Notes under the pieces: generated by a model
Database searches by the model: none
What the model was told of the DNA's origin: nothing
What the model saw: the letters and a program-made list of their open reading frames with translations, nothing else
Source: Planctomycetota bacterium
Lineage (GTDB): Bacteria; Planctomycetota; Phycisphaerae; UBA1845; UTPLA1
Length of the DNA: 64,000 bases
Direction: 5' to 3'
Assembly (NCBI GenBank): GCA_015654675.1
Contig: JAATGM010000014.1
Span: 1 to 64,000, forward strand
In this document: positions 26,093-37,300 of the stretch, piece after piece
How positions within the stretch are numbered: position 1 is the first letter of the stretch
Layout: each line of letters starts with the position of its first letter
Translations under genes and position numbers: made by a program

Positions 26093-26530
26093 ATGCCCCA
26101 CCCCGATCCAATCGCCATTACACTAACACGCGAGCCAATCTCGGCCCGAGCCCTGGTCGAATCAATCAGCCGAACGAATTCTGGCGCGATCGCAACCTTC
26201 GAGGGCATCGTCCGCGCCGAGCGCCGCGACGACGGCGTGGAGCTGACGGCGTTGGACTACTCCGCGCACGAAGGAATGGCGATCGAACAGATGGCCCTCC
26301 TGCGTGAGCGGGCGAGCAAGCAGTTCGAAATTTCCCAGATCGCCATCGCTCATCGTCTCGGCCACCTCACGATTGGCGAAGTCTCCGTCGCTATCGCCGT
26401 CGCAGCCCCGCATCGCGGATCGGCTTTTGAGGCCTGTCGCTGGATCATCGACACACTCAAAGTCGACGTGCCCATCTGGAAAAAGGATATTTGGGCCGAC
26501 GGCCGCGAAGAATGGACGGCAACAACATGA
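26093..26530 (+). CDS. moaE: Molybdopterin synthase catalytic subunit
   Basis: MoaE converts precursor Z to molybdopterin using sulfur from MoaD. The family signature is visible: GAIATFEGIVR, LDYSAHEGMA, IAIAHRLGHLTIGEVSV, APHRGSAFEACRWIIDTLK and PIWKKDIW, which contains the catalytic Lys. Length 145 residues is normal. Its stop overlaps the ATG of the endonuclease III gene (ATGA at 26527), an unusual partner for molybdenum cofactor synthesis, though both processes involve Fe-S dependent systems. Confidence 0.93.
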   Translation: MPHPDPIAITLTREPISARALVESISRTNSGAIATFEGIVRAERRDDGVELTALDYSAHEGMAIEQMALLRERASKQFEISQIAIAHRLGHLTIGEVSVAIAVAAPHRGSAFEACRWIIDTLKVDVPIWKKDIWADGREEWTATT

Positions 26531-27315
26531 AACGAGCCACGCCGCCAGCACGTCGAACCGTCGCCTCAAAACAGAAATCGAAGCCGTCCGGCCGCTCGCG
26601 CCGTCCAGCCAAACCCGAAGCCCGTCGCGTCGCGGCAATCATCGCTGAGCTCCACCGCCTGTACTCCGACGCCGAGTGCGCGCTATCGCACAAGTCGGCC
26701 TGGGAGCTGCTCGTTGCGACAATCCTCTCGGCCCAGTGCACCGATGAGCGCGTCAATAAGGTCACACCCGGCCTGTTCGACCGCTACCCCACCATTGCCG
26801 ACCTCGCCCGCGCCGTACCGCGCGACGTCGAAGGCGTGATCAAATCCACCGGCTTCTTCCGTAACAAAACAAAAAACCTCATCGGTGCGGCGAAAACACT
26901 CTCCGAAAAATTCTCGGCAGCCGTCCCCCGCACCATGGACGAACTGCTCGAACTGCCCGGCGTCGCGCGCAAAACCGCCAACGTCCTGCTCGGAACATGG
27001 TTCAAACAGAACGACGGCGTCGTCGTCGACACCCACATCGGCCGGCTGTCTCATCGACTAGGTCTTACGTGGCGATCCAAAAATGACAAAGACGCCGTAA
27101 AGATCGAACAGGATTTGATGGAAGTATTGCCCCGAAACGAATGGACCTTCGTCGGCCACGCCCTCATTTGGCACGGCCGGCGAGTCTGCACTGCCCGCAA
27201 GCCAAACTGTGCTGAATGCTCGCTCGCGAAAAACTGCCCCTCGGCCTTCTCGTTCGGTTCGCCCCCGCCTACTCGTCAGCGCAAGACCGCGATTGCCGCA
27301 TCCACCGTGGGATAA
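26527..27315 (+). CDS. nth: Endonuclease III (base-excision DNA glycosylase/lyase)
   Basis: Removes oxidised pyrimidines and cuts the DNA backbone. Present are the helix-hairpin-helix LPGVARKTANVLL with catalytic Lys, VVDTHIGRLSHRLGL with catalytic Asp, and the [4Fe-4S] ligands C-x6-C-x2-C-x5-C in VCTARKPNCAECSLAKNCP. A basic N-terminal extension of about 35 residues (RRTVASKQKSKPSGRSRRPAK) precedes the domain. The start overlaps the moaE stop; an alternative Met at 26512 would lie within moaE. The last 40 bp overlap the convergent STAS gene. Confidence 0.93.
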   Translation: MKRATPPARRTVASKQKSKPSGRSRRPAKPEARRVAAIIAELHRLYSDAECALSHKSAWELLVATILSAQCTDERVNKVTPGLFDRYPTIADLARAVPRDVEGVIKSTGFFRNKTKNLIGAAKTLSEKFSAAVPRTMDELLELPGVARKTANVLLGTWFKQNDGVVVDTHIGRLSHRLGLTWRSKNDKDAVKIEQDLMEVLPRNEWTFVGHALIWHGRRVCTARKPNCAECSLAKNCPSAFSFGSPPPTRQRKTAIAASTVG

Positions 27316-27611
27316 ATCTCAAAATACTTGTCGAGGCGGGTGGTCTCCATCAGTCCCGCCATGAACGGCGATATCGCCGCCAGCACGACCTTTGCGCCCT
27401 GCTGATTCCCCTGCGCCGTTACCCGTACGATCGCCCCAAGCCCGGCCGACGTGACGTACGTCAGCGCCGAGAGATCGAGCACCACTTTTTCGGCAACGGT
27501 GTCAAAACACTCGGTCACGGCCTGGATGAATTGCTCTTCGCCCGCTTCACGCAACTCGCCCTCGATGCGAATCACCATCACCTTGCCGTGCTGCTGTTTG
27601 CCGATCGTCAT
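27276..27611 (-). CDS. STAS-domain anti-sigma factor antagonist
   Basis: A 111-residue single-domain protein: VMVIRIEGELREAGEEQF, VVLDLSALTYVTSAGLGAIVRV and GAKVVLAAISPFMAGLMETTRLDKYFEIY. The TSAGLGA loop carries the Ser that anti-sigma kinases phosphorylate in SpoIIAA/RsbV relatives, so it looks functional. No anti-sigma kinase is adjacent. The SpoIIE-type phosphatase at 2709-4010 is a conceivable partner. Its 3' end overlaps nth by 40 bp. Confidence 0.88.
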   Translation of the reverse strand: MTIGKQQHGKVMVIRIEGELREAGEEQFIQAVTECFDTVAEKVVLDLSALTYVTSAGLGAIVRVTAQGNQQGAKVVLAAISPFMAGLMETTRLDKYFEIYPTVDAAIAVLR

Positions 27612-27742
27612 GGTAGACCTTCGTCTCCTCTAATCGCCGGTCCAACGTATCCGCCCCGCCTCCCACATGCCAGCCCCGCGAACTGGACGCGCCGCGCGTT
27701 CCGCCTATCCTCTTACGGCCCGCGAGGCGAAAGGACGCGATC

Positions 27743-28084
27743 ATGACTGCCCCACGACTCTTCGAACCCACTCTCGATGCCGAAGCCCAATACGTCGAAC
27801 AACACCGCGACCGCTTCGCCACTGCGGCAAAAACCGGCTTCGATCGCTTCGGGCGCGGCCTCGTGCTCGTCACGATCCGCCCGCCCCATGCCCCCGATAA
27901 GGCCGGCACAATCGAATACGTCAACGACTCCGAAGCCGATCGAATCTGGCCCGCCACTGGCTGGCCCGAGGCCACCACCCGCCGCGCCGTGGCCGAATAC
28001 GACCCCGACTCAACCTTTCTGGTGATGTTCCTGGATTACGAAGCCAAGAGTTGTCGGCTGCACCGATTTGACGCAACGGAATAG
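27743..28084 (+). CDS. Hypothetical protein, 113 aa
   Basis: A soluble acidic protein without signal peptide or membrane segment. The start has AAGGA about 8 nt upstream. The sequence GRGLVLVTIRPPHAPDKAGTIEYV and STFLVMFLDYEAKSCRLHRF suggests a small alpha/beta domain, but I do not recognise a family. It stands between the divergent STAS gene and the convergent metallo-hydrolase, 9 bp from the latter's stop. Codon use and ribosome-binding site support a real gene. Confidence 0.6.
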   Translation: MTAPRLFEPTLDAEAQYVEQHRDRFATAAKTGFDRFGRGLVLVTIRPPHAPDKAGTIEYVNDSEADRIWPATGWPEATTRRAVAEYDPDSTFLVMFLDYEAKSCRLHRFDATE

Positions 28085-28093
28085 TCCAGCCGC

Positions 28094-28927
28094 CTACTCA
28101 ACCCGCTCCACACCCACGCCCTTCGGCCCCGAAACGGCCCGCCACGTACACCACGCCGGATCCTGCGCCAGCACCAGCGTCCAGTCGCCCCTCAGCGAAT
28201 CCTCGACCACTCGCTCTTTCGTCTTCATGTTCTCAAACGGCAACAGATCGTAAGCCATATTCCACCGCAGCCCGATGTGAGCCGACGTCGGAATCAAATC
28301 CGCCGGACAAAACAGCGTCTTCCCGCCACCGCGAATCATCACCCCCTGCTGATGTCGAGTGTGCCCGGGAAGCGGCCGTACGCTGACGCCCGGGGCGATT
28401 TCCGCCTCGCCATCCACGCACTCCAATCGCCCGGACGCCTCCAGCGGAGCCAGGTTCTCCGTGCGATAGGTCCCCGTCATCACGAAGTGTCCCGCCCGAG
28501 CATCGTCCCACTCACCGCACGACACAACCACCCGCGCACGCGGAAACGTCGGCACCGCCTTGCCCGTTCCATCCTGTCGTGTGATCCCACCGGCATGATC
28601 GAAGTGAAGATGCGTCAATATGACTGTGTCGATCGACGCCGGATCAACCCCCGCCGCCGAAAGCGAGTCAGCCATCCAGTGTTCGGACAACGCGAAGATA
28701 TCTCGATCCTTCGCGTCATACTTATTGCCGATGCCGCTCTCGACAATGATCCGTCGCCCCGCCGTCTCCACAAGCAACACCGTGGTGGCCAGCGCGATCC
28801 GATTGCGCTCGTCAGCCGACACCGTTCGCGACCACAGCGGCTTAGGGATAATCCCGAACATCGCGCCCCCGTCGAGACTCAACCGCCCGCCATCGAGAAA
28901 AGTGACGCGAATATCGCCAAACTGCAT
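28094..28927 (-). CDS. Metallo-beta-lactamase fold hydrolase
   Basis: The metal site is clear: THLHFDHAGG (HxHxDH), with further ligands in PLPGHTRHQQGV and CPADLIPTSAH. The N-terminal pattern IRVTFLDGGRLSLDGGAMFG and the IVESGIGNKY segment resemble the YtnP/quorum-quenching-lactonase-like subgroup, but the substrate is not determined. Met at 28927 is used because the domain begins there; an alternative Met at 28972 is possible and neither has a strong Shine-Dalgarno site. It is convergent with the small gene at 27743. Confidence 0.85.
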   Translation of the reverse strand: MQFGDIRVTFLDGGRLSLDGGAMFGIIPKPLWSRTVSADERNRIALATTVLLVETAGRRIIVESGIGNKYDAKDRDIFALSEHWMADSLSAAGVDPASIDTVILTHLHFDHAGGITRQDGTGKAVPTFPRARVVVSCGEWDDARAGHFVMTGTYRTENLAPLEASGRLECVDGEAEIAPGVSVRPLPGHTRHQQGVMIRGGGKTLFCPADLIPTSAHIGLRWNMAYDLLPFENMKTKERVVEDSLRGDWTLVLAQDPAWCTWRAVSGPKGVGVERVE

Positions 28928-29302
28928 CGGCGGCCGCACCTGACCTTGACTCGGAATCGTGTGGGAACCCATATCGCCCAATCTAAGACCCGCGCTACTT
29001 CGCGCCAAACCCTACCAAGACGCCGCGCCCGCAATCGCGCGCCATTCGCAGGGACCGAAAACAAGCGCAAACCCCGCCGTCGCCCGGGAATAGGCGTCGC
29101 ATTCCCTGCAGGCCGAGGTTAGACTTCGCCTCGCGGGCCCGCCTGCGGCCAGGCCGGCTTGTTTTTGGTTTCGCCATGGGCTAACATGAAAAGTCCTCCA
29201 CAGCAGGGTCCGGGTCGAGTTCGCTCCTCGTCCCGTCTCGCGATGGGCAGGCACCCTGCAACGCCTCAGAGACAACTCGGGCTCGACGATGCTGTGGTTG
29301 CC

Positions 29303-31114
29303 ATGACCCAAACTGTATCGCTGCGCACCTCCATAACCGAATATCAATCCGATACTCCGACCTTTAAGGCCGGAGGTTTCGAATGGCGCTGCCTGCCCGA
29401 CTATCGCGCCCTCGTCGAATCCGAGCAATTCAAATGGCTCGCCCTGCGCGAATCGCCCGGCGCCGTACGCGTCAAGCGCAACGGCCACCGCGACGTCTGG
29501 CGAATTGAGCTGCCCGGCGACGTCGTCTTCGCCAAACGATATCGCAGCGAATCGGTCGTCACCCGCCTCAAGGCCATGCTCCGCGGCCCCATGTCCGCCA
29601 TGGAATGGGATGTCGGCCATTACGCCGCCGCCAACGGAATTGACGCGGTCCTCCCCGTCGCCTGCGGATGGCGCGGCCCGCGAACCTGGTCCGGCCCGTC
29701 CTTGCTGATCACGCGCGGCGTGCCCGGGGCCATGCCCCTGTGCGACTTCTGGCTCACGGTCCGCGACGAGCCGCACCGCGCCAACGCCATCTGCCGCAGC
29801 ACCGCCCGGCTGGTTGCCCGCGCCCACCAGTGCGGCTTCCACCACCTCGATATGCACGCCGGCAACATCATCGTCCAGACGCAGCAATGCGGCCAACCAC
29901 GGCCCATTTTCGTCGATCTGCACAACGTCCGCATCGCTCGCAGCGTCACCCCGCGCGACGTCGTTGCCAATCTGGCCCAGCTAAACCAATGGTTTCGCCG
30001 TCATGCGACCAAACAGCAGCGGCTCCGCTTCCTCAAGGCCTATCTCGACGCCCGCGACGAATTCGCCACCGCCGGCCCCTATGCCCGCAACTGGACCATC
30101 GACCCGCGCGAGCTGCTCACCATTCTCGCAACCGTCGCCCGCCGTCATGCCGAAAAGCTCTGGGCCAAGCGCGACCGCCGCTCCATGCGGACCGGCCGCT
30201 ACTTCGCCCGCGTCCGCCCGGCCTCCGGCTGGCGCGGCCACGCCCTGCTCATCAGCAAACACCCGCGCGTCGGCTCGCGCGCGTCGCACGAAACATTCGA
30301 AATCAAGCAGTGGCGGCAGTGGCTGGCCGACCCCACCATGTGGACCGACCCCACCTGCACCGACGTCCTGAAGGACTCGCACAGCGCCGTGGTCTGCCGC
30401 TCGCGGCTATCGCTCTCGCCGCCGCTGCCGGTCATCTGCAAACGTCCGCTGGCCCGTTCGCTCATCAAGCGGCTGCTCTACGCCGTCGGCCCTTCGCGCA
30501 ACATGCGCGCCTGGCGGCGTGCCAACATGCTGCTCAATCGCGACCTGGTCGCGGCCCAGCCGCTGGCCGTCGTCGAGCGCCGCTGGGCCGGCCTCATCCG
30601 GACTGACAGCGTCCTTATCACCGAGCTGGTCGAGGGCGCGTCCGACCTCGAAGCTTTCCTCATTCGTGAGATCGGCCACCGCTCATCCGCCGTTCAGCGC
30701 CGCTCCAAGGACGGCCTGATCGCCAACGTCGCCGGACTCGTCCGCGACCTGGCCGATCGCGGCTTCGCCCATCGCGACTTCAAGGCCGCCAATCTGCTCG
30801 TCCGCTGGGAGGCCCCCTTCGTCGGCCGCCCCGAGCTGACCCTGATCGACATGGACGGTATTTCCCACCGCCGCGGCCCGCGCTTTGACGCGGCATGGCG
30901 AGCACTGGTTCGCCTCGGTGTCAGCTTGGACGCCTGCCCGGTCGTCACCCGCACCGATCGCCTGCGGATGCTGCAAGCCCTGCTGCTCAAGACCGGCCGC
31001 CCGCTGACCGGCTGGAAAGACATTTGGCGAGCCCTCGCCGAGCAGTCCGAGCACAAGCTCAAACTCAAGACCCTCCGCCGCGAGTGGAAGCTCTCCCACT
31101 ACGGCCGCGAGTAA
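29303..31114 (+). CDS. Tandem Kdo-kinase/WaaP-like double kinase
   Basis: About 603 residues holding two small-molecule kinase domains of the KdkA/WaaP (Kdo/heptose kinase) type in one chain. Domain 1 has VVFAKRYR (ATP-binding Lys), HHLDMHAGNII (catalytic loop) and FVDLHNVRI (metal Asp). Domain 2 has LPVICKRP, AHRDFKAANLLV and TLIDMDGI. Both sets look complete, so both may be active. Related single-domain enzymes phosphorylate the inner core sugars of lipopolysaccharide at the inner membrane. The frame is open from a TTG at 29159; the first approximately 48 residues have no family match, and Met at 29303 is used with moderate certainty. It ends 190 bp before the giant gene's end. Confidence 0.8.
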   Translation: MTQTVSLRTSITEYQSDTPTFKAGGFEWRCLPDYRALVESEQFKWLALRESPGAVRVKRNGHRDVWRIELPGDVVFAKRYRSESVVTRLKAMLRGPMSAMEWDVGHYAAANGIDAVLPVACGWRGPRTWSGPSLLITRGVPGAMPLCDFWLTVRDEPHRANAICRSTARLVARAHQCGFHHLDMHAGNIIVQTQQCGQPRPIFVDLHNVRIARSVTPRDVVANLAQLNQWFRRHATKQQRLRFLKAYLDARDEFATAGPYARNWTIDPRELLTILATVARRHAEKLWAKRDRRSMRTGRYFARVRPASGWRGHALLISKHPRVGSRASHETFEIKQWRQWLADPTMWTDPTCTDVLKDSHSAVVCRSRLSLSPPLPVICKRPLARSLIKRLLYAVGPSRNMRAWRRANMLLNRDLVAAQPLAVVERRWAGLIRTDSVLITELVEGASDLEAFLIREIGHRSSAVQRRSKDGLIANVAGLVRDLADRGFAHRDFKAANLLVRWEAPFVGRPELTLIDMDGISHRRGPRFDAAWRALVRLGVSLDACPVVTRTDRLRMLQALLLKTGRPLTGWKDIWRALAEQSEHKLKLKTLRREWKLSHYGRE

Positions 31115-31197
31115 CCCTCTTCCCAGTTCGCCACGAAGACTTTCCGCTGCCGAGTCGCTCAATCACCGCGCGCTCGTCTTGACTATTCAACTGAGGC

Positions 31198-31239
31198 AAA
31201 AAAAGAACCGGCCCTCGGAGCTTGTCTCCGAGGGCCGGT
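31198..31239 (-). terminator. Intrinsic terminator of the giant secreted-protein gene
   Basis: A perfect 14-bp stem (31207-31220 with 31226-31239, loop CTTGT) is followed on the minus strand by seven T. It lies 64 bp after the stop codon at 31303 and fits a strong rho-independent terminator. Confidence 0.9.
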
Positions 31240-31302
31240 GATAGGCACTTGGTTTTCAGCCCCGACCTCGCTGGGAGGCCGGAAGCCGGGGGTCCGACCT
31301 GC

Positions 31303-34300
31303 TTACGGGCAGGCCGGGTTCGGGTCGCCGACGCCGAGTACCTTGTTCACGAACAACGGGTAATCCGCAGCATTGATCAGATTATCCGCGTTCATGTCGG
31401 CACAGGCGCAACCGGTCGTGATCGACGGACCGGCGATACGGCACTTGACCATGCCCTGCACGTCGTTGCCGCGAACGGCGTTGTCACCATTCACGTCGCC
31501 AACGCACGTCGCACAGACCGGCACGATACCGCAATCCGGCGGCGGAATCGGGATGCAACCCGGCGAATTGCAGAAGTCGTTGAGCTCCTTGATCGTCACG
31601 TTGTCAAAGAACCCAGCGCCCGACGCCGACGGGTCGCCCGAAGCGACGTTGTCGGAGACGAGATCGACACCGCGCATGAGCTGCGTCGAAACCATGCCAA
31701 CCCGCAGGAACGTCTCGGGGACGTCGTCGAAGTTCGTATCGACGCCGACCATGACGTTCGAGCCCTTATCGAGCAGCTGACCCGCCGGCGTATTCGGCCG
31801 GCCCGTGTCAGTCTCGATGATCAGCCGGAAGCACGTATTCAGCGGCCACTGGACCGGAGCGCTCGTGTTCGGATCGAGCAACGCCGCGTAAGCGACGCCA
31901 CCGGTTGCCAGACCACCGACTTGCACTTGGACCTGGTTCGTCGGCAGATAACCCTGAGCGGCCAGATGGTTATCGAAGTCATCCGGATAATTCACGCCGG
32001 CCCGAGCAAGGCGAACGCGCTGGATGCTCAACCGGGCGAACTCAACCGTCTGCGGATCATCGCCAAGCGGACGGACGATGTAGGTCGCCCGGCCAGCCAG
32101 GATCTTCATGTCCGTCGTGAATCGCTGAATGTTTCCGTGCGGACTCGTGATCGGTGAGTTGTAAACACCCGACCGCACGGTGTACGGCGCGGTGCCGTCC
32201 AGCTTGCGAGTCAGATCGACGAACAAGCCGATCGACTGCTCATTGCCGGCGGCCACCGGACACGGATTGGCCGTCGAAACCTGGAGTTGAGCAACGTCGG
32301 GCAGCGTATCCGGTGCGATCACCGGCACGAAGTACGCCGGGATACCGTTCGCCGTTGCGTCGCCGCCCGTGACGGGCGCGACCAGCGGATCAGCCGTCGG
32401 CTGACCGATGATCGATCCGACGCTCGAGAAGAACGGCGGCGGCGGCGTAACTGTCTGCTCGAAGTTGTGGAACATGCGAACGGACGGACCACCCGTGGTC
32501 GGGGGTACAGCCGACGCCACTTCGCAGTCGTCGGGCTTTCCATTGTTATTGCAGTCGTTATAGCACGGCTGCGTCGTCAACGCCGAGGTGTTCGTCACCG
32601 GCGGCGTCGCCGTCGCATAAGTTCCGACCGTCGCAACGCACGACCCGCCATAGGTGGTCGAAATGTCGCACGAATCCGGAACCGAGTTGTAGTTGCAATC
32701 CGGCTCGCCGGCGAGAATCCGGCAGCCGTTCTTCGTGCCCGAGCCGCCGCAGGTGGCGAGTCCAGGCGAGAACAACGTTCCAACCGTGAACTTGGCGTTG
32801 TCCCACCAGATACGCGTACCGCTGGTTCGACCATTGGTATTCGCGTTCTGGCCGCGACCGATCGCGAACCGAACCGGCACTGCACCGAACGCCGTGGACA
32901 GCGGCCGTGACTGACGATTCAGTACGAAACCGTTGCCATCGACATCCAGGTAGTACGAATTCGTGTTCGGGCCGACCGGGGAGACACCGTCCACCTCAAA
33001 TCGCCAGCGAATGCAGGCGCCCTCAGGTACGGTGTCGCCGAACGACACGATCTGAACAACAGCCGTCGCAGGATCCGAACTGAACATGTAGAACGTCGGG
33101 TTCGGATCAGAGTTGGATACGCGGGCGATCGACACGCCGCCAATGATGGACGGCGGGGCGAGCGGGTTCGCGAAACCCTGACCGTTGTCGCTGATGAGAC
33201 ACATGCAAAGTGCATCGTTCTCATTGGCGCCCGGTTCGACTTCCATACTGATGTCAAACCGAGTGAAGCCCTGGGTGCGATTGCGCATCTTGGGGCTCAA
33301 CGCTCCCAGCGACCAAACGCCGTGGTTACCCACGCTGTTCGTCGCGTCGACCGGCATCAGGACGCACTGGCCTTGGAACCAGGGCTGCGTGCAGGGTGCC
33401 AGCGGAACTCGACTCGACTCCAGGACGATCTGAGCACCCTGGTTCGCACCGGGATAAAGCGTCGGCGTAGCGCCGCCGAAGCCCGGCATGGTGATTTCAC
33501 TTCCGACGATCGTCCGCCATCCGGCTTGGGCGCCTGCACCCGTCGGTCCCGATGTCGGGAGACCGGTTTGCAGCGGGCCGACCGTATAAAGCGGCGACTC
33601 GAAAGTGATCTGCCCGCCAACCACGCCTGAAATCGTTCCCAGCGGAGCGACAAACGCGCCCTGGGTCTCGCAATTGTCAGGAATGAGGTTGCCGTTGCAA
33701 TCAGTCTGGTTCGTACTGACCGGCGGGATTTCGCACGGATCAATCACACTGTTGTTGTCGCAATCGGTCTGGCACTCATCCGGAATCTTGTTTGCATCGC
33801 AATCCGGGTGAGCGTTGCTGATGGGCGGAACGTTGCAGGGGTCGATGATACCGTTCTGCAAGCAGCTCGCCTGGCAGGTATCCGGCTGCAGGTTTGCGTC
33901 GCAATCGGTAGCCGTACCGAGCGGAGGAACCTCGCACTCGTCCGGAATACCGTTGTTATTGCAATCGCCGCTGCCGGCCAAACCGCCGCACGTATTTCCA
34001 AGACCGCAGGCGATATCGTCCGCGTCGTCGCGGCCGTTGCTATTGCAGTCCTTCTTCTGATCAGTGACGTAGAACGCTGTGACACCATAGCTGCCGCCGA
34101 CCGGAAGCGGGAAATTGCCCGTCCGGTTGCGCACCAGGCCGATTCCGAACACGCTCAAATTATTCTTAAGCGCGTCGACCGCCTGAACGGTGTTCGCAGG
34201 ACCGCCGTAGGTCTGGCCGTCCAGCTGCTGGCAGACTTGCTCGATGCTGCCCGTGACCGTCGGTGAATCGAAATTCAACTGTCCGGCAAAGACACGCTCC

Positions 34301-37300
34301 GCATTAATGCTGCCCGGGGTACCGGCCAGCGCCGCGATGATCGCATCAAGCTGACAGTTCGAGAACGCGATTCCCTTCGTGGTAAGCAGGTTTTGGAGGG
34401 CCGTTTTGACCGAAGGATTGGTCACAGCCGGCGTGCCCGCAAGAATCTGCTCTTGGTACTTGCCGGTGTTGCCGGCCTTGAACGTCGTGCCGACGTTATT
34501 CCACCGATCTGATACGAACGGTGCCGCGAGTGTCGGGAGCGACGAGGTAACGCCTCGCAGCTGGCCCGAACCCACGCCGTCGCCGGTCTGGCTGCCTGCA
34601 ACCAGGTAGCTCAGGCCTTTGGCGGTTTGCGGGCAGGTCGAGTCAACTCGACCTGAACCGTAGAAATTGGACGTAACGACAGCCGTCGCAACGCAGTAGC
34701 CCATGTTCAGGCGACCAGCGAGCGATACGACCGTATTCGTGCACGAATAGCGCCGCGCCTCGGCGAGTCCAAGTCCGCCAGCCAGGTTGCTCATCCAGCT
34801 CCAATAGCCGACGAATCCGCTTGGCACGGTGCCTTGGCACAGCGTCAGTGAGGTGTTGTTGTAGATACTGATCCAGACGTTTCCAGCCGGAAGCGTTGGC
34901 TCGCCGCCGAATGGATAGCTGAAAGAGTAGTTGTATTTACGAACCGGCTTCGTGTACCCAGTCAGGTTGAAGTCGGCAGGCAGACCCGGGAGGCCGGTCT
35001 CGGCCGTTCTATTGCCGCCGTTGCCGATCGACTCCGAAATCAGCGAGCCCGATCCGAAGTTGGGGGACGGGATTGTCGCCGGGGACGGATTCGCCTCATC
35101 GCGCCAGAACTCCATCGTGAAGTTGTCCTGGAAACCCGGACCGAGAGGCGGTTCGTCAACGTTGTTGGGAAGCGTCGTAGTCGCGTTGTTGTAACCGCAC
35201 TGCGAATACGCACCCACCCAGCGAACCTGGCTGACCTGGATCGGCGACGCTCCGGTGTTGAACCGGTCAATGCGCTTCTCGCTCACACCGGCGCCCGCCC
35301 GGCCGTTGCAGTCGGACGAAGGCAGAGTAAACGCCGTGCCAGTCGTCATCTGGCATCCGCCAGAGGTCTGCGGCAGATCGATTCGCGTTCCGCCGAATCC
35401 CCACGTTCCAACGACGAGTTCCTTCGGGAGGCTCTTCGTGCTCGCCGGAACTGAGGGGCAATTCGGAATCGGCTTCGGAGCCCGGACCGCAATGCGGAAC
35501 CAGTTCCGAGCCACGTTGGAAGGAATCGAGTTGACGCTGCGAGCGGTGAACTGTGACGAGAACGAGGTCAGACCCGTTGTCACGTTCGGAACAAAACTCG
35601 CATCGCCGGGAACGATGCCGGTCGGGTTGGCGCCCAGGGCCTGACCCGCGCGATCCGGATCGCTGACGTACGGAATACGGCAGAGTGTCGGCGGCGTGCT
35701 GGCTCCGCAGCCCGGACTCGGAGTTGAAGGATTCTCGTCGCCCGTGCTCAACTCGAGATCCGGATCGCCGTTTCCGAATCCATTGATCGCTGTATCAAGT
35801 TTGACAAAATTATTCGGGTCGGCCGTCTGCGAGAACCTGAAAGTCGGCCGCATTGAGAGCAATGCCCAGTACCGTCCGCTCGACGATGTATCCACCGCGC
35901 CGGCCGGATAGAGCGTGATGAAACCGTTCAACTGATCGATTTCATTCACTGTCGTCTTAATGTCCCACAACTCGGAATACGTACGATCGGCGTACGTCAC
36001 CTGAATGGGCTGGCAGCTTCGCAGATTCATCGTGTCGGAACGATAGAACGCGCACGATACGCCCTGATCCGAGGGGATCAGCGGAAGCGAGCAAGCGCCG
36101 CTCACCGTGAGCTGAATGTTGCCCAGCCGGCGAATGACCATGTCCGCGTCCGAAGTAAACGCATCGAGCGGCTCGCCTTCAAACCGGATCGTCCCGGTGA
36201 AGCCCGAGCTGCCCTGATCGAAGAAGTTGGACGGAATCGCTGTCAGCGGATTCGAAGCGTCCGTACCGCCCGGCTGGCCGAACGTGAAATACGTTGCCGT
36301 CGGATCGGTCAATGGGTTCGCTGTGCTGCAGCTCAGCGTCCGGTAGTTGTCCTTGATTGAGGTGCCGTCCACGGTTGTTCCGCCGCTGACGATGCCCGAG
36401 ACAACCGAGCCGAGTCGGACGTGCAACGACCACTTGTTGATCGCGCCCGTGTCACCGAATGCCCGGTCAGAGACGTTCAGACGCCAGTCGCCCACGCCCG
36501 TTCCGGTGCCGTTTCCGGCGCCGCCGTAGCGGCGACCGTTAAAGATGGTCAGGGTCTTTTCTGGCTTATAGCGGCCGAACAGCCGGAAATTCGTTCGAGC
36601 CCACTTGGCGGGCGCGGTTGCAAAACCGCCCGGCGCGTTCGTTCCGTCCTGCTCGCCGTCATCCAGCAAGCAGCGGATGCCCTCGAAGCCCAGCGAACCG
36701 TCGGTCAGACGACCGTTGTTCTTGTTGATGATTGTTCGCGAGATGTTCGAGTGAATCAGCTTGACCGTCAGGTCGCTGTTGTTGGTATGCGTGATGTCGA
36801 GATCGACATCCAGATCGCCGATGCCGTTCGTTCCCGACGCGGCGTTCGTCTGCGTGTTCGTGACGCCCGTGAAGTTGTTGTCAGGAATGTTCGACGGCAG
36901 AAGGACCGGCAATTCGCCGCCCGGAACTCCCAGCGTGCCGCCCGAATTGTACTGGGCGATGACGTTGGGCTGGCAGGTGATGTTGCCGTAAATCGGGTCA
37001 CCGGCGCCCGGCAACGGAGCCGACATCGTCGGCGGAACGGCAAGGCCTTGTCCGCACAGCGCGGCAAAGGTTCGCCAATCGTTGCAGTCGATGCGGTTAT
37101 TGCGGTCGACGTCTGCACATCGATTTGCGAGAGTCGGAATCGTTCCGACGTTGGCAATGATCAAGTTGGCCAGCGTCTGAGCGTCATTCGTGTCAATCAC
37201 GCCGTTCGGATTGCCGCAGGTCGAAAGCGGAGCGCCCGCCGCCATATCACAGGCGAACGGAGCCACTTCGTTGCCCATCGTGGTTGAGCTCTTGTCCGGA

